In this document: piece after piece, positions 1 through 5,268 of the stretch
How the letters are laid out: every line of letters starts with the position of its first letter
Position numbering within the stretch: position 1 is the stretch's first letter
Assembly (NCBI GenBank): GCA_013140405.1
Contig: JABFSV010000426.1
Span: 1-5,268, forward strand
From: Methyloglobulus sp.
GTDB taxonomy: Bacteria; Pseudomonadota; Gammaproteobacteria; Methylococcales; Methylomonadaceae
Length of the DNA: 5,268 nt
Direction of reading: 5' to 3'
The notes under the pieces: model-generated
What the model was told of the DNA's origin: nothing
The model's database searches: none
What the model saw: only the letters and a program-made list of their open reading frames with translations
Position numbers and translations under genes: made by a program

Positions 1-237
1 CTAGGGTGGTCACAACAACTCTTTGGCGGAAGCGACCTAGGGGATGCCAGACGGACAGCGCGGTTAGTTGACGTGGCGGCACGCATGGCGAAACAGGTAG
101 GCAGTTCGCTGGCGAAGAGTTGTGACGGAGACCAAGCTGCCTTATTGGGCAGCTACCGGCTGATGCGTAATGAAGCGGTCAAACCGGAAGCGATTCGGGC
201 AAGCGGTTTCGCGCGTGTCGCAGAACCGAACGCGTGA
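1..237 (+). CDS. Tn5/IS4-like transposase, N-terminal DNA-binding domain only (truncated remnant)
   Basis: Reading frame 1 is open from the left edge to a TGA at 235-237, giving 78 visible residues; the true start lies just outside the window. The protein matches the N-terminal DNA-binding domain of Tn5-type transposases (Tnp_DNA_bind type). A Trp-containing helix is followed by LGDARRTARLVDVAARMAK (residues 13-31), then SYRLMRN (51-57) and PEAIRASGF (62-70), in the same order and spacing as Tn5 transposase. In that family this domain binds the element ends. An intact protein is about 450-480 residues and continues into an RNase H-like DDE catalytic domain. Here similarity stops near residue 70, and eight unrelated residues precede the stop. 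No DDE domain follows in any frame. It is most likely an inactive remnant; a short expressed DNA-binding protein that could occupy IS ends is possible but unsupported. Confidence 0.8.
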   Translation, partial: LGWSQQLFGGSDLGDARRTARLVDVAARMAKQVGSSLAKSCDGDQAALLGSYRLMRNEAVKPEAIRASGFARVAEPNA

Positions 238-280
238 CGGGGTATGTTACCAATGCCGTTAAGTTAAGCCCATGGCCGGA

Positions 281-297
281 CGGGGCATGTTGCCCCG
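281..297. repeat. Hairpin, 7-bp perfect stem with 3-base loop
   Basis: CGGGGCA (281-287) pairs exactly with TGCCCCG (291-297) around the loop TGT. It is the cleanest of the palindromes in the repeat cluster, and its partner at 351-367 has the same length and outer bases but different inner pairs. No T tract follows, so it is not an intrinsic terminator. Confidence 0.6.
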
Positions 298-350
298 TTC
301 GCATGGTTTCCGCGTAGTTCAGGATGACGGTACAAACAAAACGTATGTGA

Positions 351-367
351 CGGGGTTGCAAACCCCG
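351..367. repeat. Hairpin, 7-bp perfect stem with 3-base loop, paired variant of the 281-297 hairpin
   Basis: CGGGGTT (351-357) pairs exactly with AACCCCG (361-367) around the loop GCA. Compared with 281-297 the two inner base pairs have changed on both sides together (CA/TG to TT/AA), while the outer CGGGG/CCCCG is unchanged. Both hairpins are preceded by GA and followed by TTC. Confidence 0.6.
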
Positions 368-403
368 TTCCGCGTTCGGGTTGCAACCCCCGTCCCGCGT
401 TCG
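356..403 (+). repeat. Two-copy tandem repeat, 25-base period
   Basis: The 23 bases at 356-378 and 381-403 both read TTGCAA, then an A/C-rich CCCCG tract, then CGCGTTCG. They differ at only a couple of positions and start 25 bases apart. Each copy ends with the 16-base module that also occurs inverted at 227-242. Two copies with no spacer-repeat regularity beyond this point to local duplication of a palindromic module, not to a CRISPR array. Confidence 0.65.
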
Positions 404-514
404 AGAAAATATCTGGGAATAACAATTCGCCCTTTAATAAATTGCATGGCTATATGCAGGTCGCAGGTTGAGCGAAATTTATTTCAGCTAACACTTTGTA
501 ATTAGGGCCTATAG

Positions 515-541
515 GATGTGCCGAACGAAGGGAGGCGCATC
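515..541. repeat. REP-like extragenic hairpin
   Basis: GATGTGCC (515-522) pairs with GGCGCATC (534-541) through eight base pairs, one of them G-U if transcribed, around an 11-base loop. An alternative register pairs CGAACGA (522-528) with TCGTTCG (540-546), so two mutually exclusive stems overlap. The GGATG...GCGCATC pattern resembles short repeats scattered in many proteobacterial and cyanobacterial genomes (recalled, not searched). It has no T tract and lies about 140 bases upstream of the likely hemH -10 box. Confidence 0.5.
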
Positions 542-678
542 GTTCGTGCTAACTTGTTCTTCGTAGATAGCATGATAAATTGAATATCTAACCCGCTTAT
601 CGAGTGCGACTGGTAAATTGTTGCAGCCTAGTTATTCAAACTTACGCATTACCAACCCTCTGCATTTGCTTGTTCTAG

Positions 679-684
679 TATAAT
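679..684 (+). promoter_or_regulatory. Candidate -10 box for hemH
   Basis: TATAAT is a perfect sigma-70 -10 consensus, placed so that transcription would start near 691 and leave a leader of about 37 bases before the hemH ATG. The hexamer 17 bases upstream (656-661, CCCTCT) does not resemble TTGACA, and there is no extended -10 TG. The promoter would therefore be weak or activator-dependent if real. No operator is recognisable. Confidence 0.4.
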
Positions 685-727
685 TCCACCCAAACCTTCT
701 TGTGATCCAGTGTTGAAAAGACAATCA

Positions 728-1738
728 ATGAAACCAAAAACCGCCATACTACTTTTAAATTTAGGAACGCCCGATAGCCCGAGTCGCTGGCATGTGGGGC
801 GGTATCTAAGCGAATTTCTCAATGATCCAAGAGTTATCGACATTCCTTGGTTGGCCAGAAAAATATTGGTCAACTGCATTATCGTACCGTTTCGGTCTGG
901 TAATTCGTCAAAGCTCTATCAAGCTATTTGGGATAAAGAATCGGGTTCGCCACTGCTGATGAATACCTTAGCGTTGCAAAAAAAGCTGCAAATAGCCGTA
1001 GGTGATGACATCACGGTAGAAATGGCTATGCGTTACAAAAATCCCAGCATGGACGTTGTTTTGGAACGTATGCACCAGCAGGGCTATCATAAGATTATTG
1101 TGTTCCCATTATTCCCGCAATATGCGTCGAGTAGCACCGGTAGTGCGTTACAGCGCTTTATGGAGATTGTGGGTCAATGGTGGGTTATTCCCGAAATTAA
1201 AATCATTTCCCAATATTTTGATAATGATGATTTTATCAATTGCATCGTTAATCGTGCTAAAAAATACGATCTGGCGCAATACGACCATATTATTTTTAGC
1301 TATCACGGCTTACCAGAAAGGCAGGTAGATAAAGTTTATACCGATGGCGCTTTATGTAAACATCATGATTGCGAAGAGACTTTAACCGAGAGCAATTATT
1401 ACTGTTACAAAGCCGCGTGTTATCAAACAACGAAAGCCATCGTAGAAAAACTGGCGATAGCACAAGATAAATACACATTGAGCTTTCAAAGTCGCTTGAA
1501 CAATAAATGGTTAATGCCATTCACCGACAAAGTGATCGAAGAACTGGCAGTAAAAGGCGCTAAAAAAGTGCTGGTTTTTTCGCCCGCATTTACCGCAGAT
1601 TGCTTAGAAACCCTGTATGAAATTGGTGTTGAATACCAAGAAATTTTCCATAAACACGGCGGCGACAAAATACAGTTGGTAGAAAGCTTAAACAGCGGTG
1701 ATGATTGGGTAGAAACCATTAAAAAGATTGCGCTGTAG
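728..1738 (+). CDS. hemH: Ferrochelatase (protoheme ferro-lyase), with four-cysteine insert
   Basis: Inserts Fe2+ into protoporphyrin IX, the last step of heme b synthesis; the bacterial enzyme is cytosolic or loosely membrane-associated. The 336 residues are normal for the family. Visible signatures are LLNLGTPDSP (9-18), FPLFPQYASSSTG (126-138), FSYHGLPERQ (190-199) with the metal-site His193, and FSPAFTADCLETLYEIG (284-300) with the conserved acidic Glu294. Cys210, Cys215, Cys226 and Cys231 form C-x4-C-x10-C-x4-C; a class of bacterial ferrochelatases with four cysteines in an internal segment binding [2Fe-2S] is known, so a cluster is predicted. In the QSR...W motif (254-261), the usual Gly after the Arg-aromatic/Leu pair is Asn and the spacing seems one residue short. 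The ATG at 728 is chosen because the protein then begins MKPKTAILLLNLGTP as in relatives, with a weak AAAAGA ribosome site before it. An in-frame GTG at 710 would add six residues. The gene is AT-richer than xseA. Confidence 0.95.
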   Translation: MKPKTAILLLNLGTPDSPSRWHVGRYLSEFLNDPRVIDIPWLARKILVNCIIVPFRSGNSSKLYQAIWDKESGSPLLMNTLALQKKLQIAVGDDITVEMAMRYKNPSMDVVLERMHQQGYHKIIVFPLFPQYASSSTGSALQRFMEIVGQWWVIPEIKIISQYFDNDDFINCIVNRAKKYDLAQYDHIIFSYHGLPERQVDKVYTDGALCKHHDCEETLTESNYYCYKAACYQTTKAIVEKLAIAQDKYTLSFQSRLNNKWLMPFTDKVIEELAVKGAKKVLVFSPAFTADCLETLYEIGVEYQEIFHKHGGDKIQLVESLNSGDDWVETIKKIAL

Positions 1739-1822
1739 AACGGGTTAACATCCACCATTCCATATAAGGTTTTCCGAAGTGAACATAGTGAAGGCTTGGC
1801 GAGATGGCATCTACAGATCTGG

Positions 1823-1828
1823 TAACAT
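1823..1828 (+). promoter_or_regulatory. Possible extended -10 element for nadE
   Basis: TGG-TAACAT (1820-1828) fits an extended -10 with four of six consensus bases. Initiation near 1835 would give a leader of about 22 bases before the nadE ATG. A TTGGCG at 1796-1801 is too far away (21 bases) to be a normal -35. The 118-base gap after hemH has no visible terminator, so read-through from hemH is equally possible. This is a weak call. Confidence 0.2.
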
Positions 1829-1856
1829 TAATTCTTACGAATACCCCGAATAAACC

Positions 1857-3557
1857 ATGACTAGCAGCAAAGAATCTGGAAACCTCAAAATCGCCCTAGC
1901 CCAAATCAATTTCCTGGTCGGCAATATTGCCGCCAATGTTGATAACATAATCAAGGCGGCATACACCGCCCGTGATGAGTTAGGTGCGGATATGATTGTC
2001 TTTCCTGAGCTTATCGTTACTGGTTATCCTGCTGAAGACCTGCTTTTTCGAGCCGATTTTATCGAAGAAGCCAATAACGCTATCCATCACATCGCCGAAA
2101 GCGTTAATGATATTGCCTTGGTGGTGGGTTTTCCTGAATTAGCTGATGGCAAGCTCTACAACAGCGCGGTCGTGCTGCATCAAGGCGTAACGCTGGCGTG
2201 TTACCGCAAACAAGCACTGCCCAATTATGGTGTGTTTGACGAGCGGCGCTATTTCACTCCAGGTAATCAACCCTGTGTTTTTGAGTTTAACGGCAATTTT
2301 ATTGGCCTAACCATTTGTGAAGATGTCTGGCAGGAAGGCATTATCGCCGCCAACAAACAAGCCGGAGCGGAGTTGTTGCTGACCCTGAATGCGTCACCAT
2401 TTAACGTAGGGAAAATGCAACAACGTGAAGCGGTCATTTGCTCGCAGGTTAAAGCGGCGCAAATCCCCTTGGTTTATGTCAATCAGGTCGGCGGTCAGGA
2501 CGAATTGATATTTGATGGCGCATCGTTTGTCGCTGACGCACAAGGTGAAATTGTTTATCGTGCTGAGGAATTCCAAGAGTATTTAGGTGTAGTCGAATTT
2601 AAAGATAACCAACCCATACCAACAACCTGCGTACCTTTGGATGAAAGAATTGCCAGCGTTTACCATGCTCTCGTATTAGGCGTTAAAGATTATGTACGGA
2701 AAAACGGTTTTAGTGGCGCAATCTTGGGCTTATCCGGCGGCATTGATTCCGCATTGGTTTTGGCACTGGCTGTAGATGCGTTAGGAAATGATAAGGTTGA
2801 AGCCGTACTTATGCCGTCGCGTTATACTCAAGACATGAGCAACGAAGATGCCGCGCTGGAAGCTGAAATCTTGGGCGTTAAGTTCCACACGATTCCCATA
2901 GAACCCGCTGTCAGTGCCTTTACAGGCATGTTAGCCGAGGTTTTTGCGGGTACGAAAAAAGACACCACCGAAGAAAACATCCAGGCGCGTTGCCGTGGCG
3001 TTATTTTGATGGCTATGTCGAACAAACAAGGTTTGTTGTTGCTGACTACGGGCAATAAAAGCGAGATGAGTGTCGGTTATGCCACGCTTTACGGCGACAT
3101 GGCGGGTGGTTTCGCACCGATTAAAGATGTCCCGAAAATGTTGGTGTATCAATTGGCGCGTTATCGTAATTCCATCTCGCCCGTCATACCCGAACGTGTG
3201 ATTATCCGCCCGCCGTCTGCTGAACTTGCGCCTGACCAAGTTGATGAGGATTCCTTGCCGCCGTATGAAATACTCGATGCTATTCTCGAACGCTATGTAG
3301 AAAAAGACCAATCCGCTGATGAAATCATCGCTGCTGGTTTCAGCCGCGAACACGTCGTCCGCGCAATCAGTCTGGTTGATCGTAATGAATACAAGCGTAG
3401 GCAATCGCCACCAGGCATTCGTATTACGACACGGGCTTTTGGGCGGGATCGCCGCTATCCGATTACGTCAGGCTATCGAGGGATAAAAACTGTCAATCAA
3501 GATCACGATAACCAACCGCAAGACAACAGCGAAATTTCCACAAAAGAAAAAACCTAG
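1857..3557 (+). CDS. nadE: Glutamine-dependent NAD+ synthetase
   Basis: Converts nicotinic acid adenine dinucleotide to NAD+ using ATP and glutamine, the last step of NAD synthesis, in the cytosol. The 566 residues hold two domains. Residues about 10-255 are a nitrilase-type glutaminase that releases ammonia; the Glu-Lys-Cys triad is visible as Glu51 (FPELIVTGYP), Lys118 (YRKQALPNYGVFDERRYF) and Cys154 (LTICEDVW). Residues about 265-540 are the synthetase with the ATP-pyrophosphatase loop SGGIDS (293-298), TTGNKSE (397-403), GDMAGGFAPIKDVPK (413-427) and the closing AFGRDRRYPIT (527-537). The last 26 residues form a polar, Asn/Gln/Lys-rich tail beyond the usual end and are probably disordered. 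An in-frame TAA at 1851 prevents an earlier start, and no good Shine-Dalgarno precedes the ATG. This is the two-domain type, unlike the ammonia-only E. coli NadE. Confidence 0.96.
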   Translation: MTSSKESGNLKIALAQINFLVGNIAANVDNIIKAAYTARDELGADMIVFPELIVTGYPAEDLLFRADFIEEANNAIHHIAESVNDIALVVGFPELADGKLYNSAVVLHQGVTLACYRKQALPNYGVFDERRYFTPGNQPCVFEFNGNFIGLTICEDVWQEGIIAANKQAGAELLLTLNASPFNVGKMQQREAVICSQVKAAQIPLVYVNQVGGQDELIFDGASFVADAQGEIVYRAEEFQEYLGVVEFKDNQPIPTTCVPLDERIASVYHALVLGVKDYVRKNGFSGAILGLSGGIDSALVLALAVDALGNDKVEAVLMPSRYTQDMSNEDAALEAEILGVKFHTIPIEPAVSAFTGMLAEVFAGTKKDTTEENIQARCRGVILMAMSNKQGLLLLTTGNKSEMSVGYATLYGDMAGGFAPIKDVPKMLVYQLARYRNSISPVIPERVIIRPPSAELAPDQVDEDSLPPYEILDAILERYVEKDQSADEIIAAGFSREHVVRAISLVDRNEYKRRQSPPGIRITTRAFGRDRRYPITSGYRGIKTVNQDHDNQPQDNSEISTKEKT

Positions 3558-3609
3558 CAAAACTGCCCAGAATCCAATTCTAAATATCCACTAACATTAC
3601 AATAGTTCC

Positions 3610-3660
3610 CCAGCGATATGACGTGTGTTGTACCATATTGCCCTTATACAAATGCGCTGG
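3610..3660. other. Imperfect inverted repeat upstream of the flavin reductase gene
   Basis: CCAGCG (3610-3615) pairs with CGCTGG (3655-3660), enclosing a smaller ATATG (3616-3620) / CATAT (3634-3638) stem. The outer loop is long and no T tract follows, so it is neither a standard terminator after nadE nor a known riboswitch. It could be an operator or leader structure, or chance. Confidence 0.2.
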
Positions 3661-3712
3661 ATTGCATAGCTTCCCTGTCAAAGCTTACGTACTGCTGGCA
3701 TTAACAACAATT

Positions 3713-3716
3713 GGAG
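3713..3716 (+). promoter_or_regulatory. Shine-Dalgarno site of the flavin reductase gene
   Basis: GGAG sits six bases before the ATG at 3723. It is the only clear ribosome binding site among the genes of this window and fixes the start of the flavin reductase. Confidence 0.7.
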
Positions 3717-3722
3717 AAATAA

Positions 3723-4232
3723 ATGTCGGTGAGTTCCGAACAATTTAAACAAGCCTTACAACTGTGGGCAAGTGGTATTGCCGTAGTTACTTCAAAGTCA
3801 GAAAAATTGGGTGTGCGCGGCATGACAGTGACCGCATTCTCCAGTGTTTCTGCCGAGCCGCCGCAAATATTGGTGTGCCTTAACCAATCGGCAGATACCG
3901 GAGAAAATATCGACCAAAACCAACGGTTTGCCGTGAATATTTTGAGTGCTCAGCAACAAGATGAATCCAATAATTTTTCCGGTGGCAGCAGCCAGGAAGA
4001 ACGCTTCGCCAACACGCGCTGGAGCGTCGGCGTAACTGGCGTTCCCATTCTCGATGAAAGCCTCATGTCCCTGGAGTGCAAGGTCGTAGAAAAAGTCCGC
4101 GCAGGCACCCATTGGGTCATTATTGGCGAAATTGAAGAGGCCACTTGCCGATCCGGCGAGCCGCTGTTGTATTTTCGTAGCAATTATCGGGAACTGGCGA
4201 GTCTAAACGAATCATCAACTTCTACCGATTAA
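3723..4232 (+). CDS. Short-chain flavin reductase (flavin reductase-like, FMN-binding domain)
   Basis: A 169-residue protein made of a single flavin reductase-like split-barrel domain, the family of HpaC, RutF and StyB. These use NAD(P)H to reduce FMN or FAD, and the free reduced flavin is passed to a separate monooxygenase. Visible features are LWASGIAVVTS (14-24), GMTVTAFSSVSAEPPQILVCLN (33-54) with the flavin-binding Thr/Ser-rich strand and the PP turn, AGTHWVIIGEIEEA (127-140) with the conserved His130, and LLYFRSNYREL (148-158) near the end. No signal peptide or membrane segment is seen. The length is normal and the start follows a good GGAG. No monooxygenase partner is in the window, so substrate and flavin preference cannot be assigned; a general flavin or ferric reductase is also possible. 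Its stop lies 24 bases before the xseA start in the same frame, suggesting co-transcription. Confidence 0.88.
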   Translation: MSVSSEQFKQALQLWASGIAVVTSKSEKLGVRGMTVTAFSSVSAEPPQILVCLNQSADTGENIDQNQRFAVNILSAQQQDESNNFSGGSSQEERFANTRWSVGVTGVPILDESLMSLECKVVEKVRAGTHWVIIGEIEEATCRSGEPLLYFRSNYRELASLNESSTSTD

Positions 4233-4256
4233 CGCCCGCTATCCCTTACTGATTCC

Positions 4257-5268
4257 GTGCCGCAAATAATCTATAGCGTCAGCCAACTTAACCGCGAGAC
4301 CGCTGATGTACTGAGCGGACATTTTCTGTCCATTTTTGTCGAAGGCGAAATTTCCAATCTCAGCATTCCTTCATCTGGACATTGTTACTTTACGTTAAAA
4401 GATGCTAACGCCCAGGTAAGATGCGCGATGTTCCGTGGTCAGCGCAAACAATCATTCAAGCCGGAAAATGGCAAACAGGTGGTCGTCAAAGCGCAAGTCA
4501 GCCTGTACGAACCCCGTGGCGATTACCAGCTTATCGTTGAATACATGGAAGAAGCGGGTGATGGCGTATTACGCAGGGCATTTGATGCGCTCAAACTAAA
4601 ATTGTCCGAAGAAGGGCTATTTTCTGCGGCGCACAAAAAAAACCTGCCTATCCTGCCTAAAGCCATTGGCGTTATTACCTCGCCTTCGGGAGCTGCAATT
4701 CGGGATATTCTGACCGTCCTGCGACGGCGTTTTGCTGCCGTACCCGTCATCGTCTACCCAGTCGCCGTACAAGGCGAGAATGCCAAGTTTGAGATTGCCA
4801 AGGCGATTGCCACAGCCAACACGCTTAAGCAATGCGATGTGCTGATACTTGCCAGGGGCGGCGGCTCACTGGAAGACCTGTGGGCGTTCAATGAGGAAAT
4901 AGTCGCTAGGGCAATCTATGCCAGCCAGATTCCGGTTATTTCCGGTGTTGGTCATGAAACCGATGTGACTATTGCGGATTTTGTTGCCGACCTACGTGCT
5001 GCAACCCCGTCCGCAGCAGCAGAACACGCCACGCCAGATCAGCAGCAATGGCTAAATAAATTCAATGAGCTAGATGTGCGACTGCAACAATACGTGCAGC
5101 GACAACTCAGGCAACATCAACAAAAAATAGATTGGTTAAATGGACGGTTAAACCAACAGCATCCCAAGCAAAAATTGACCCGCAATCAGCAACGCTTGGA
5201 TGAGTTGGACATCCGATTAAAAAAAGCCGTTCAGCTTAGGTTAGCCCACAACCAGAGAATCGTCGAAA
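4257..5268 (+). CDS. xseA: Exodeoxyribonuclease VII large subunit (partial, runs off the right edge)
   Basis: Catalytic subunit of exonuclease VII, which degrades single-stranded DNA from both ends with XseB in mismatch and damage repair. The frame is open from a GTG to the window end, 337 residues of an expected 400-460. Residues 5-100 are the OB-fold DNA-binding domain (IYSVSQLNRETADVL; VEGEISNLSIPSSGHCYFTLKD). The catalytic domain shows GVITSPSGAAIRDIL (138-152), RGGGSLEDLWAFNEE (200-214) and SGVGHETDVTIADFVADLR (229-247); Asp150, Arg200, His233 and Asp236 correspond to residues recalled as essential in the E. coli enzyme. From about 262 a Gln-rich helical, probably coiled-coil region begins, with LNQQHPKQKL like the enterobacterial repeats. 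The GTG is chosen because it is the only start codon after the in-frame TAA at 4230 and places PQIIYSVSQL at the N-terminus. No Shine-Dalgarno is visible, so translation may be coupled to the flavin reductase gene. Confidence 0.95.
   Translation, partial: MPQIIYSVSQLNRETADVLSGHFLSIFVEGEISNLSIPSSGHCYFTLKDANAQVRCAMFRGQRKQSFKPENGKQVVVKAQVSLYEPRGDYQLIVEYMEEAGDGVLRRAFDALKLKLSEEGLFSAAHKKNLPILPKAIGVITSPSGAAIRDILTVLRRRFAAVPVIVYPVAVQGENAKFEIAKAIATANTLKQCDVLILARGGGSLEDLWAFNEEIVARAIYASQIPVISGVGHETDVTIADFVADLRAATPSAAAEHATPDQQQWLNKFNELDVRLQQYVQRQLRQHQQKIDWLNGRLNQQHPKQKLTRNQQRLDELDIRLKKAVQLRLAHNQRIVE

Larger units (their letters stand above)
227..403. repeat. Palindromic repeat cluster flanked by a 16-base inverted repeat
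   Basis: A 16-base module, CGAACGCGTGACGGGG at 227-242, is repeated inverted at 388-403 with one mismatch and at 363-378 with two. Between these lie small hairpins sharing a GACGGGG left side and a three-base loop: 241-251 (GGTA-TGT-TACC), 281-297 (CGGGGCA-TGT-TGCCCCG) and 351-367 (CGGGGTT-GCA-AACCCCG). A perfect 12-base palindrome, GGGTTGCAACCC, is at 378-389. The architecture resembles REP-like or MITE-like extragenic repeats. Its origin is unknown. It directly abuts the transposase fragment and supplies that fragment's stop codon. Confidence 0.7.
238..727. other. Intergenic stretch without a convincing gene
   Basis: About 490 bases lie between the transposase remnant and hemH. The left part (to 403) is the palindrome cluster. 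Positions 404-510 hold only a minor AT palindrome, GAAATTTATTTC at 474-485. The REP-like hairpin is at 515-541. Positions 550-670 show nothing I can name, and 671-727 hold the likely hemH promoter and leader. A 77-codon frame at 272-505 reads through the repeats and has no recognisable protein features, so I do not call it a gene. Confidence 0.7.

Noticed and set aside
356..403. Possible CRISPR array
   Set aside because: There are only two near-adjacent copies of about 23 bases with no unique spacers of normal length and no cas genes nearby; it is a tandem palindromic repeat.
272..505. 77-codon open frame on the + strand through the repeats
   Set aside because: Its sequence is a translation of the palindromic and tandem repeats (GLQTPFRVRVATPVPRS), it lacks a ribosome binding site, and no domain is recognisable.
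1056..1328. 90-codon open frame within hemH in another + frame
   Set aside because: It overlaps strongly conserved ferrochelatase motifs and has no protein features of its own.
1739..1856. Terminator between hemH and nadE
   Set aside because: No GC-rich stem followed by a T tract is present; the only small inverted repeat (AGAT-GGC-ATCT at 1802-1812) is too short.
2931..3404. 157-codon open frame on the - strand
   Set aside because: It lies wholly antisense to the conserved synthetase domain of nadE and has no family features; it is a shadow of that gene.
3798..4112. 104-codon open frame on the - strand
   Set aside because: It is antisense to the conserved flavin reductase domain and its composition looks like a reverse reading of that gene.

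Overview
The window looks like chromosomal DNA of a gammaproteobacterium. The visible XseA resembles enterobacterial exonuclease VII large subunits even in its Gln-rich C-terminal helical part. The palindromic repeats around 227-403 and 515-541 recall those common in methanotroph (Methylococcales) genomes, but that placement is from memory and is only a guess.

Layout: positions 1-237 hold the N-terminal DNA-binding domain of a Tn5/IS4-like transposase, cut off by the left edge and ended early by a stop codon that lies inside a repeat module. Positions 238-727 have no convincing gene. They carry a cluster of small palindromes with matching stem changes, a two-copy tandem repeat, a separate REP-like hairpin at 515-541, and a likely -10 box for the next gene. 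All the intact genes are on the + strand: hemH (ferrochelatase, 728-1738), nadE (glutamine-dependent NAD+ synthetase, 1857-3557), a short-chain flavin reductase (3723-4232), and xseA (exonuclease VII large subunit, from a GTG at 4257 and running off the right edge).

Functionally this is a housekeeping block next to a decayed mobile-element scar: the last step of heme synthesis, the last step of NAD synthesis, supply of reduced flavin to an unknown partner, and single-strand DNA degradation. hemH, nadE and the flavin reductase are separated by gaps of 118 and 165 bases, so they may be transcribed separately. The flavin reductase and xseA are 24 bases apart and probably co-transcribed. No strong intrinsic terminator is visible.

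I see no clear new multi-gene system. The points most worth a second look are a four-cysteine insert in HemH that predicts an internal iron-sulfur cluster, and the repeat cluster, where stem bases change in pairs and one copy supplies the transposase stop codon.
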